Below, one piece after another: positions 55,787 through 63,474 of a DNA stretch of 64,000 bases. The stretch is from 40CM-4-69-5 sp036556905 (GTDB lineage Bacteria; Methylomirabilota; Methylomirabilia; Rokubacteriales; CSP1-6), in NCBI GenBank assembly GCA_036556905.1, contig DATBIM010000040.1, forward strand, positions 49,764 to 113,763, in the 5' to 3' direction. Numbering within the stretch: position 1 is the first letter of the stretch; each line of letters begins with the position of its first letter. A program made the translations under genes and the position numbers. A model generated the notes under the pieces. It saw only the letters and a program-made list of their open reading frames with translations. It had not been told where the DNA came from and did no database searches.

Positions 55787-55817
55787 CCAGCCCGGCGGGA
55801 TGATCCCGCCGGGCTGG
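55787..55817 (-). terminator. 14-bp hairpin terminator behind the von Willebrand-like operon
   Basis: CCAGCCCGGCGGGA pairs perfectly with TCCCGCCGGGCTGG around a TGA loop, followed on the minus strand by TTGTGCGTTT. It lies 36 nt past the stop of the exported von Willebrand-like gene and 90 nt before the enoyl-CoA hydratase start, so it should end the upstream transcript. Confidence 0.75.
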
Positions 55818-55852
55818 CGTCGTGACTCAGTCAGTCGAAGGAGAGGCCGAAA

Positions 55853-56611
55853 TCAGAGCGCGCGCGAGCGAACGCGGAAATCGACGTTCTCGCGGACCCA
55901 CTTCCACAACCGGGTCTGGCCGGCCGGATCGTTGCCCGGAATGAGCTGAGCCTGCCAGCTCTGCATGACCTCGACCTCCGCCGTCCACAGGCGGACGCGC
56001 TGCCGCCGCACATGCTTGCGCCAGTTCTCGCCGACCCGGGGGCTCGCGTAGGTCAACCGTAGCGTGAGGTTCCTGGACAGGTACTCCAGCGGACTGAGGT
56101 CGATCCGCTCATAGAGCGGCATCGATCCGGGCTTCGCTCCCGGGACGTCGGGGATGCCGTCGCTCACGATCATGATAGTGATCGGGCTGAGGGTGAGACC
56201 CCGCTCTTTGGCGATGCGGGCCACCTGAACGAAGAAGGCATTGAAATCGGTCAACGTGTCGGAGGGGGGATACCAGCGCCGGAGGTCGGTCTCGATCTGC
56301 TCGATGCTCTTGCCGCTGAAGTCGTGGATCGGGCGGAATGCCTTGGGCTCGTTGGGGTCCTTGCCGCCGATGGCGGCCACGAACAGGTCGCGTGGCCGAG
56401 TGAGCTCGCCCAGACCATGGAGATGGCCGTAGATGTAGTGGGCGAGGAAGGAGAGCGCGTTGTCGTAATCGCGGCGGAAGGAGCCGCTGGTGTCCACACC
56501 GACGAAGAGGGCTCCGCGCGGTGGGCGAACGTACGGGCCCTGGGCGAGCGCCGGGACGGAGGTCGCGAGCGCCGCCGTGAGGATCAGCGCGGCAGCCAGG
56601 CGCCGGCGCAT
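55853..56611 (-). CDS. Exported protein with a von Willebrand factor A-like domain
   Basis: 252 residues with a signal peptide (LAAALILTAALATSVPALAQ) and a MIDAS-like motif FVGVDTSGSFRRDYDNAL (D-x-S-x-S), then LSPITIMIVSDGIPDVPG as a central strand. Such domains bind metal and mediate protein contacts at the cell surface or periplasm. Its ATG is part of the membrane-protein stop (TGATG), so the two form one coupled pair. No catalytic activity is evident. Confidence 0.8.
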   Translation of the reverse strand: MRRRLAAALILTAALATSVPALAQGPYVRPPRGALFVGVDTSGSFRRDYDNALSFLAHYIYGHLHGLGELTRPRDLFVAAIGGKDPNEPKAFRPIHDFSGKSIEQIETDLRRWYPPSDTLTDFNAFFVQVARIAKERGLTLSPITIMIVSDGIPDVPGAKPGSMPLYERIDLSPLEYLSRNLTLRLTYASPRVGENWRKHVRRQRVRLWTAEVEVMQSWQAQLIPGNDPAGQTRLWKWVRENVDFRVRSRAL

Positions 56612-57852
56612 CACACACTCCCCTGCTTCCGGGGCTGCAGTTGCAGGCCGTTGAGGATCTCCCTGGTCTCCATGACCTCCTTGAGGCCCTTGAAGGGCAG
56701 GGTGAAGAGCGGCCGCCCGGTCAGGAGGACCATCGCAAAATTCAGGGCGCCCGCGACGAGGGTGAGAACCGGCAGCGCCAGGTACTCCAGGAGCTGATCG
56801 CTCTTCTCGTGCAACCAGTCGATCTCGCGCTTGAAGTCTTCCAGGGGGCCCCGCCACCACGCCGGCGTCGACGTCTCGGGCATGGCTGTCGCCCGGCCTT
56901 CCGGGGCGTCGAGCGGCTGACGCGAGATGAAGGCCAGCAGCGGGGGCGTTCCGTAACGCCCGAACAGGAACCATGTCATGCCTCGGATGCCGACCCAGCC
57001 GAAGGTGGCCAGGCTCATGGTGATACCGATGCCGATGCGGATGCGCTCACCGGTCTGCTGGGCGATCCAGGGCGAGATAGCATCGACGAGCTCGCGGTAG
57101 AGGAACATGACCTCGAAGAACATGACGAAGAGCTCGACGAGCACGATCTGGGCGATGAACTTGAGCTCGCGCTTCTGCACAGCCTCGACCAGGGCCTGCA
57201 CGCAGGCAAAGCTGCCCATGATCAGCAGCAGCAGGAAGAACCACAGGATGGGCGCGGTCAGCCGCGGCATCTGCTCGGCGCCGACCAGGTCGGCCAGCAC
57301 CTCGGAGACTGTCGGGTACAGCGTGTAGGTGAAGATGGTCGTCTCCAGCATGCACCAGAAGACCAGCATCAGGAAGGCCACCCAGGGCACGCCAGGCTGG
57401 AAGTACTGGCTGGTCATCCGTCCCGTCATCGCGAAGGGCATGAGGATCAGCTGCCGCAAGGCCTCCACCCCGAACTTGAGGAGGAGGCTTCCAAGCGTGA
57501 ATATCCAGCCGGCGATCACCATACCCATGCGGAAGAGGCCGACCCAGTAGAGCCACACCGCGCGAGCGGCGTCCCACCACATCACCAGCATGGTGGAGAC
57601 GAACGGGACGCGGCGGGAACGAAACGGCAACGTATAGAGCGAGAGCTGGGTGCACCACAAGCCGGCAATGGCGAGCAGGAGCGGGAACAGCAGGAGCACG
57701 TACTTCGCCAGGGCCGTCCACGGCGACGACGACTCCAGGAAGAAGTCGGCGACCAGCCGCTGCAGATGCGGGATCCAGACGATGGGCGCCACCAGCAGCT
57801 CCACGACCTCCCGCCACTGCTCGGGAACCCTGGCAACCATATGCTCGAGCAT
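56611..57852 (-). CDS. Large polytopic membrane protein of unknown function
   Basis: 413 residues with about eight helices (from LAKYVLLLFPLLLAIAGLW through FVMFFEVMFLYREL) and a cytoplasmic-looking tail containing WWRGPLEDFKREIDWLHEKSDQLLEYLALPVLTLVAG. I do not recognise a family. It is translationally coupled to the exported von Willebrand-like protein, so the pair probably acts together in the envelope. ATG 57852 has GGAGG. The leader region 57853-58116 is shared with divergent degP. Confidence 0.72.
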   Translation of the reverse strand: MLEHMVARVPEQWREVVELLVAPIVWIPHLQRLVADFFLESSSPWTALAKYVLLLFPLLLAIAGLWCTQLSLYTLPFRSRRVPFVSTMLVMWWDAARAVWLYWVGLFRMGMVIAGWIFTLGSLLLKFGVEALRQLILMPFAMTGRMTSQYFQPGVPWVAFLMLVFWCMLETTIFTYTLYPTVSEVLADLVGAEQMPRLTAPILWFFLLLLIMGSFACVQALVEAVQKRELKFIAQIVLVELFVMFFEVMFLYRELVDAISPWIAQQTGERIRIGIGITMSLATFGWVGIRGMTWFLFGRYGTPPLLAFISRQPLDAPEGRATAMPETSTPAWWRGPLEDFKREIDWLHEKSDQLLEYLALPVLTLVAGALNFAMVLLTGRPLFTLPFKGLKEVMETREILNGLQLQPRKQGSV

Positions 57853-58116
57853 TGGCTCCTCCTTCGGGGTCGGTTTCGACCCCAAGGGGGAAAGCAAACT
57901 CCTCGCCGATGGGGGGATGTGGAACTAGCTGATTTCGTGGGCCAGGAAAGCCTCGATCCAGGACTTTTTGTCACGCAGGCGGGCCAATTGGTCCGCGCGT
58001 CGAGCGATCCGCAAGTCCGTCCCTGGTGTGAATGGGCGAGACGCCCGTTCCGTCTATGCGAGCGAGCCCGTCCACACGGCGCTCGAAGACCAGGACCAAG
58101 GAGGGCCGACATTCGC
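57853..58116. other. Divergent intergenic region
   Basis: These 264 bases separate the membrane-protein gene (minus) from the DegP-like gene (plus), and both promoters should lie here. I see no convincing hexamers or repeats. GGAGG for the left gene and AAGGAGGG for the right gene are at the two ends. Confidence 0.4.
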
Positions 58117-59529
58117 ATGAAGATCAGGCGCTCGCTCGCGATGCTGTCCATCGGTCTCGTCCTCGGGCTCGGCGGGGGTGTCCTCGGCACGAGCCTCGCC
58201 GATTCACAGGCCGCGGCTCCCACGTCGGCGGTCGTCCCCGTCCAGATGCCGCTGTCCACCGCCACCTTCGCCAAGGTGGCCGAGCGGATCAAACCGGCGG
58301 TGATCAACGTCAACACCGAGCGAAGGGGTACCGGGCGCACCCCGGTGGACGAGTTCTTCGGCGAGGAGTACTACCGTCGATTCTTCGGAGACGCCCCGGA
58401 GCAGATGCCGCGCCGGAGCCTGGGCTCGGGCGTCATCATCGATCCCTCCGGCATCGCGCTGACCAACGCCCACGTCGTGGCCGACGCCGAGCACGTCGAG
58501 GTTGTCACTCTCGACGGTAACCGTCACAAGGCCAAGGTGGTCGGCACCGACCGGAAAACGGACCTCGCCGTGCTCCGGCTCGAGGCGAACGGCACCTCGG
58601 GCTTCCCGCACCTGCCGCTCGGCAACTCCAACGAGACGCAGGTGGGCGACTGGGTACTGGCGGTTGGCTCACCGTTCGGGCTGCAGGCCACGGTGACGGC
58701 GGGTATCATCAGCGCCAAAGCCCGCCAGATCGGCGCCGGCCCTTACGACGACTTCCTCCAGACCGATGCCGCCATCAATCCCGGCAATTCCGGGGGTCCG
58801 CTCGTCAACATGCGGGGCGAGGTGATCGGGATCAACACCGCCATCGTCCGGGGCGGCTCGGGGATCGGCTTCGCCATCCCGGCGAGCATGGCCAGGCGCG
58901 TTTCCTCGGAACTGGTCAGCAAGGGGAGGGTCACCCGGGGCTGGCTCGGCGTGTCCCTGCAGCCCCTGACCCCCGAGCTCGCCGCCTCGTTTGCCGTCAA
59001 GGATGGCAAGGGCGCGCTGGTGACTGAGGTCGTCCCGGACAGCCCGGCCGCCAAGGCGGGCCTCCGGTCCGGCGACGTCATCGTGGAGGTCAACGGCAAG
59101 AAGGTGGAGAACCCTGGCGACCTGGCCCGCACCATCGCGCTGGCTCCTCCCGGGCGGGAGGCCAGACTCACCGTATGGCGGGACAAGCAGGAGCGCTCGC
59201 TGTCGGTGATGCTGCGCGAGGCGCCGGCCGAGCGTCACGCCTCCCGTCTCGGCTTTGAAGTCCGGCCGGTCACGGTCGACATCGCCGAGGAGCTGGGTCT
59301 GCGCTCCCGCGACGGCGTGGTCGTCGCCCGCGTCGACGAGGACAGCCAGGCCGCCGAAGCCGGCTTGCGTCGCGGCGACGTCGTCGTCGAGATCAATCGG
59401 GAGCCGATCAAGACGGTCGCCGATTTCGAGCGGACGATCCGAACCATCAAGAACGGCGAGCGGCTGACGGTCCGCGTGGAACGCGGCCGGAGCGCCTTCT
59501 ACTTCGCCTTCGCGCCGGGCCGGGCCTGA
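58117..59529 (+). CDS. Periplasmic serine protease DegP/HtrA with two PDZ domains
   Basis: 470 residues: signal or anchor helix (9-27), trypsin-like domain with triad H119 (LTNAHVV), D149 (KTDLAVL) and S225 (INPGNSGGPL), then PDZ1 (about 275-365, GWLGVSLQPLTPELA) and PDZ2 (380-465, DGVVVARVDEDSQAAEAGLRRGD). It degrades or refolds damaged envelope proteins. ATG 58117 has AAGGAGGG about 10 nt upstream. The end shares a hairpin with the convergent mreB gene. Confidence 0.95.
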   Translation: MKIRRSLAMLSIGLVLGLGGGVLGTSLADSQAAAPTSAVVPVQMPLSTATFAKVAERIKPAVINVNTERRGTGRTPVDEFFGEEYYRRFFGDAPEQMPRRSLGSGVIIDPSGIALTNAHVVADAEHVEVVTLDGNRHKAKVVGTDRKTDLAVLRLEANGTSGFPHLPLGNSNETQVGDWVLAVGSPFGLQATVTAGIISAKARQIGAGPYDDFLQTDAAINPGNSGGPLVNMRGEVIGINTAIVRGGSGIGFAIPASMARRVSSELVSKGRVTRGWLGVSLQPLTPELAASFAVKDGKGALVTEVVPDSPAAKAGLRSGDVIVEVNGKKVENPGDLARTIALAPPGREARLTVWRDKQERSLSVMLREAPAERHASRLGFEVRPVTVDIAEELGLRSRDGVVVARVDEDSQAAEAGLRRGDVVVEINREPIKTVADFERTIRTIKNGERLTVRVERGRSAFYFAFAPGRA

Positions 59530-59539
59530 GCCCGGCGCG
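59511..59539. terminator. Shared hairpin between degP and mreB
   Basis: CGCGCCGGGC pairs perfectly with GCCCGGCGCG around CGGGCCTGA, overlapping the degP stop codon and ending 15 nt before the mreB stop. The symmetry would let it serve both convergent genes, though no uridine run is present. Confidence 0.5.
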
Positions 59540-59554
59540 AGGACGCAGGCGCGC

Positions 59555-60589
59555 TCAGTTGGGCAGCGCGATCTTCTTGAGGAGGTCCATCGCCTCGAGC
59601 ATCTTGCCCGTGCCCAGGGCCACGCACGACAGTGGCTCGTCGGCCACGGTGACCGGCAGGTGGGTCTCCCGCCGCAGCAGCTCGTCGAGACCACGGAGGA
59701 GGGCGCCGCCGCCGGTCAGGACGATGCCCTTCTCCACGATGTCGGCCGCGAGCTCCGGCGGTGTGCGCTCCAGGCACGTGCGCACGGTATCCACGATCGT
59801 CATCACCGACTCCCGCAGCGCCTCCCGAATCTCCTCGTCGGCGATGACGATGGTCTTGGGCACGCCATCGATCAAGTCCCGGCCCTTCACATCCATGGAG
59901 CGGCGTTCACCGGCCAGCGGCACCGCCGAGCCGAGCCCGATCTTGATCTCCTCGGCGCGCCGCTCACCCACCAGCAAGTTGTAATGCTTCTTGATGTACT
60001 GGACGACCGCCTCGTCCATCTCGTCACCGGCGATCCGCACCGACTTGCAGAACACCGTGCCCGACATGGAGATCACCGCCACTTCGGTGGTGCCCCCGCC
60101 GATGTCGCAGATCAGATTGCCTCCCGGCTCGTGGATAGGGAGCCCGGCCCCGATGGCCGCGGCCGTCGGCTCCTCGACCAGATAGACCTCGCGGGCGCCG
60201 GCATGCAGCGCGGAGTCGCGGACGGCGCGCTTTTCCACCTGGGTGATCCCCGAGGGCACGCCGATGACCACCCGCGGTCGGCTGAGGCCTCGGCGTCGCC
60301 GGTGTGCCCGGCGAATGAAGTACTCCAGCATCTGCTCGGTGACGTCGAAGTCGGCGATGACGCCGTCCTTGAGAGGCCGAATGGCGACGATGGTGCCGGG
60401 GGTCCGCCCGAGCATGGCCTTGGCCTCGTGGCCCACGGCCACCACCGAGTGGTCGGCGTGCCGGATGGCGACGATGGAGGGCTCGTTGAGCACAATGCCC
60501 TCGCCGCGGGCGAATACGAGGGTGTTAGCCGTGCCGAGATCGATCGCCAGGTCGGTGGAGAACAGGCCAGGCAACCACTTAAACAGCAT
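59555..60589 (-). CDS. mreB: Rod-shape determining protein MreB
   Basis: 344 residues of the actin-like family: LAIDLGTANTLVFARGEGIVLNEPS, VIGVPSGITQVEKRAVRDSALHAGA, EEPTAAAIGAGLP, GGNLICDIGGGTTEVAVIS and GIVLTGGGALLRGLDELL. It polymerises under the membrane and guides wall synthesis in rod-shaped cells. mreC and mreD are not next to it in this window. ATG 60589 has GGGAGG. Promoter candidate: TTGGTA (60669-60664), 16 nt, TACTAT (60647-60642). Confidence 0.96.
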   Translation of the reverse strand: MLFKWLPGLFSTDLAIDLGTANTLVFARGEGIVLNEPSIVAIRHADHSVVAVGHEAKAMLGRTPGTIVAIRPLKDGVIADFDVTEQMLEYFIRRAHRRRRGLSRPRVVIGVPSGITQVEKRAVRDSALHAGAREVYLVEEPTAAAIGAGLPIHEPGGNLICDIGGGTTEVAVISMSGTVFCKSVRIAGDEMDEAVVQYIKKHYNLLVGERRAEEIKIGLGSAVPLAGERRSMDVKGRDLIDGVPKTIVIADEEIREALRESVMTIVDTVRTCLERTPPELAADIVEKGIVLTGGGALLRGLDELLRRETHLPVTVADEPLSCVALGTGKMLEAMDLLKKIALPN

Positions 60590-60641
60590 TGCTCGCCTCC
60601 CGTAGCGTTGGGATTCGCGCGCCTCTGGCAATTTTCGCGCC

Positions 60642-60669
60642 ATAGTACGCCCAACCCTTGAAATACCAA
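60642..60669 (-). promoter_or_regulatory. mreB promoter candidate
   Basis: On the minus strand TTGGTA, a 16-nt spacer and TACTAT sit in an AT-richer patch upstream of mreB and would give a leader of about 45 nt that includes the GGGAGG ribosome site. Confidence 0.5.
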
Positions 60670-60698
60670 AATATAAAGAGGCCTGGGCCAGCAAGCCC

Positions 60699-60727
60699 TT
60701 GCCGGCGCCGGCCGGGGACACTACAGT
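60699..60727 (+). promoter_or_regulatory. Leaderless promoter of the DUF2214 gene
   Basis: TTGCCG (60699-60704), a 17-nt spacer, TACAGT (60722-60727), then exactly six bases and GTG 60734. No ribosome site is present. Confidence 0.6.
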
Positions 60728-60733
60728 GCGCCC

Positions 60734-61183
60734 GTGGCCTCCGCGATCGTCTCCGCGCTACACCTGCTGGCCCTGGCCATCGGTCTGCCCGCCGTCGTCC
60801 TGCGCGGCCGGGCCCTCCGCGGTCGCCTCGACCCCGATGGCCTGCGCCGGTTATTCGCCGCCGACACCGCCTGGGGGATCGCGGCCTTGCTATGGGTGAC
60901 GACCGGTTTGCTCCGGGCCTTCGCCGGGCTGGAGAAGGGGTCGACGTTCTATCTGGGCTCCGCCCTGTTCTGGATGAAGCTCGCCCTGTTCATCGTGATT
61001 CTCCTGCTGGAGATCTGGCCCATGGTGACCTTCCTCCGCTGGCGCATCGCGCTCAATCGCGGCCGCGCTCCCAACACGTCATCAGCGGCCGCGCTGTATA
61101 TCATCAATCATGTGGAGCTGGTGCTGGTGGTCATCATCGTCTTCGTGGCCAGCTTCATGGCCCGCGGCTTCGGTCTCCTCTGA
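60734..61183 (+). CDS. DUF2214 family membrane protein
   Basis: 149 residues with four helices, matching DUF2214: IVSALHLLALAIGLPAVVLRGRAL, LFAADTAWGIAALLWVTTGLLRAF, and FYLGSALFWMKLALFIVILLLEIWPM. The conserved His in the first helix and Trp-rich helix 2 are family features. The function is unknown; members look like small membrane proteins that could bind heme or quinone. GTG 60734 is set by its promoter. Confidence 0.87.
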   Translation: MASAIVSALHLLALAIGLPAVVLRGRALRGRLDPDGLRRLFAADTAWGIAALLWVTTGLLRAFAGLEKGSTFYLGSALFWMKLALFIVILLLEIWPMVTFLRWRIALNRGRAPNTSSAAALYIINHVELVLVVIIVFVASFMARGFGLL

Positions 61184-61274
61184 TCGGGCGGGAGAGTGAC
61201 CGCTGCAGGTGATTCCGGCGGGGCACGGGCGTGGCGAAGCCCGGGTGCCCGTGCCCTGTTCAACAGGAGGATGC

Positions 61275-61745
61275 ATGGGGCTCGAGCAGACGCTCAACGA
61301 CACGCTGCGGCAGGCCATCAAAGACCGGGACACGCGGACCGCCGACGTCGTGCGGATGGTCAAGACGCGGCTCGCGGAGCGGCGGACGGCCAAGGGCTTC
61401 GCGGGCGAGGTGGACGATGCCCTCGTGCTGGACGTCATCGCAGCCTATCGCAAGCAGCTCCAGAAGGCGCTCCCCGAGTTCGAGAAGGCGGGCGAACGAG
61501 GCGCGGCCCAGGTGGCCCAGCTCCGCTTCGAGATGGCGTTCCTGGACCGGTACCTGCCCCAGCGGCTGGAGGAATCCGACTTGCGCACCCTGGTGCAGGA
61601 GCGGATCGCGGCGCTGGGCATCAGCGACCCCAAGCACGCGGGCCGCCTCGTGGGGGAGGTCATGCGGACCCACAAGGGGAAGGTCGATGCCGGGGACGTG
61701 AAGCGGATCGCCGAGGAGCTCCTGAGCGGCCCCGGCCGGCCATGA
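61275..61745 (+). CDS. GatB/YqeY domain-containing protein
   Basis: 156 residues: LEQTLNDTLRQAIKDRDTRTADVVRMVKTRL, FEMAFLDRYLPQRLEESDLRTLV, and KHAGRLVGEVMRTHKGKVDAGDVKRIAEE, which is the YqeY pattern related to the tail domain of GatB. A tRNA-linked role is inferred from the fold only. AGGAGG lies just before ATG 61275. The stop overlaps the next start. Confidence 0.93.
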   Translation: MGLEQTLNDTLRQAIKDRDTRTADVVRMVKTRLAERRTAKGFAGEVDDALVLDVIAAYRKQLQKALPEFEKAGERGAAQVAQLRFEMAFLDRYLPQRLEESDLRTLVQERIAALGISDPKHAGRLVGEVMRTHKGKVDAGDVKRIAEELLSGPGRP

Positions 61746-62905
61746 CCGAGCCGCGAACCGCCAGCGCCGTCGTCATCGGCGGCGGCGTGGTGGGATGCTC
61801 CATCGCCTACCACCTGGCCCGCCGCGGGATGCGCGACGTCGTCGTCCTCGAGCGTGAGGCGGTCGGCGCCGGCACCACGAGCAAGGCGGCCGGCGGGATC
61901 CGGGCGCAGTTTCCGACGGAGACCGAGATCCGCTTCTCCCTCGAGAGCATCGCGGTCTTCGAGCGCTTCGCCGACGAGTTCGGAGTCGATCCGGGCTATC
62001 GTCGGATCGGCTACCTCTTCCTGGTGTCGGACGCGGCCGACCTGCAGGGCTTTGAGAAGCGCATCGCGCTGCAACGGCGGCTGGGCGTCGACGTCCGCGT
62101 GATCACGCCAGCCGACGCCCAGGAGCTGATCCCCGCCCTGCGCGTCCACGACCTCGTGGCCGCCGTGTGGGGACCTCAGGACGGGGTGGCCGGCCCGGCG
62201 GAAGTGACGGCCGGTTTCGCCCGCCGGGCCCGCGAGCTGGGGGCACGGATCGTCGAGGGCATCGAAGTGCGCGGCATCGAGCTCGAGCACGGCCGGGTCA
62301 CCGGCGTTCGGACTCCGCGGGGGCAGCTGACCGCGCCGCTGGTCATCAACGCCGCCGGTCCCGCCGCCGCCCGCGTCGCGTGCCTGGCCGGCGTCGCCGT
62401 GCCCGTTCGGCCCCGCCGCCGCCACATCTTCTTCACCGAGCCCTTCCCGACTATTCCCGGACCTGTGCCGCTCACCACCGATCGCGCGAGCGGCTTCTAC
62501 TTCCGCAAGGAGCTCGACCAGCTCCTGCTCAGTCCCGGCGACGTCGAGGACATGGGGGACGATCTCAGCGCCCCTGTGGACTGGGCCCGGGTGGCAGAGA
62601 CCGTCGAGAAGGCCGTGCATCGCATCCCGGTCATCGAGAAGGCTCGTATCGCCGGGGGTTGGGCCGGCCTGCGCCCGCTCACTCCTGACGACCACGCCAT
62701 CATCGGTTGGGCGCCGGGGGTCGAGGGTTTCTTCCTGGCCGTCGGCTTCGGCGGCCACGGCTTTCAGCATTCGCCGGCGACGGGCCAGCATGTGGCGGAG
62801 TGGATCGTCGACGGACGGTCTTCACTGGATCTCTCGCTGTTCGACCCGGGGCGGTTCGGACACGGCAGCTCCCCCCGCCCCGGCGGCGGTCCTGACGCCG
62901 AATAG
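61742..62905 (+). CDS. FAD-dependent oxidoreductase, DAO family (sarcosine/glycine oxidase-like)
   Basis: 387 residues. The N-terminal dinucleotide site is VVIGGGVVGCSIAYHLARRGMRDVVVLERE, followed by GAGTTSKAAGGIRAQFPTE; the C-half has GWAGLRPLTPDDHAIIGWAPGVEGFFLAVGFGGHGFQHSPATG. It oxidises an amino acid or secondary amine, producing imine and H2O2 or passing electrons onward. It overlaps the YqeY-like gene by ATGA. Confidence 0.93.
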   Translation: MTEPRTASAVVIGGGVVGCSIAYHLARRGMRDVVVLEREAVGAGTTSKAAGGIRAQFPTETEIRFSLESIAVFERFADEFGVDPGYRRIGYLFLVSDAADLQGFEKRIALQRRLGVDVRVITPADAQELIPALRVHDLVAAVWGPQDGVAGPAEVTAGFARRARELGARIVEGIEVRGIELEHGRVTGVRTPRGQLTAPLVINAAGPAAARVACLAGVAVPVRPRRRHIFFTEPFPTIPGPVPLTTDRASGFYFRKELDQLLLSPGDVEDMGDDLSAPVDWARVAETVEKAVHRIPVIEKARIAGGWAGLRPLTPDDHAIIGWAPGVEGFFLAVGFGGHGFQHSPATGQHVAEWIVDGRSSLDLSLFDPGRFGHGSSPRPGGGPDAE

Positions 62906-62968
62906 CTGTCGTCGATTTCACAAAGGGAGCAGAGCGGGGTCTAGAGCAGCGGGCAAAGGAGGCGGACC

Positions 62969-63424
62969 ATGACGGCAGACCGTTCGTTCGTGGCTGAGAA
63001 CAACGCGGAGCGCCAGCGGCTTCGCGCGCTGGTCAACCGGTTGAGCGACCACGAGCTGGGGCGCCAGCTGCCCGCCGGCTGGACGATTGCTGGCGTCCTC
63101 GGGCACCTGGCCTTCTGGGATCAGCGAGTGCTGGCGCTGCTCGAGCGCTGGCAGAAGGAGGGTACTTCGGCTGTGCCGCAGGCCTTGAACCCTGCCGACG
63201 TCGACTGGATCAATGACGCAACCAAGCCGCTGCTCCTGGCCCTTCCCGCCCGCCGCGCGGCCGAGCTGGCGGTCAGCATCGCCGAGGCCGTGGACGCCAG
63301 GGTACAAGCGCTGCCTGACGCCTTCCTCTCCCGCAATGCCGGGGCTGGTAGCCCGGTCAATCTGGTGCGGGCTCAGCATCGGCGCGAGCATCTGGACGAG
63401 ATCGAGGCAGCGCTGGATCGGTGA
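62969..63424 (+). CDS. DinB-like four-helix metalloenzyme family protein
   Basis: 151 residues of the DinB / maleylpyruvate isomerase fold: LRALVNRLSDHELGRQLPAGWTIAGVLGHLAFWDQRVLALL, with histidines in LGHLAFWD and in HRREHLDEIE placed as the usual metal ligands. Members are thiol-linked transferases or isomerases; the substrate is not predictable. GGAGG is 7 nt before the ATG. Confidence 0.83.
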   Translation: MTADRSFVAENNAERQRLRALVNRLSDHELGRQLPAGWTIAGVLGHLAFWDQRVLALLERWQKEGTSAVPQALNPADVDWINDATKPLLLALPARRAAELAVSIAEAVDARVQALPDAFLSRNAGAGSPVNLVRAQHRREHLDEIEAALDR

Positions 63425-63474
63425 GGGAAATCCCGAAAGTGGCACAACCTGGCTGTCACGGACCTTGACGCTGT

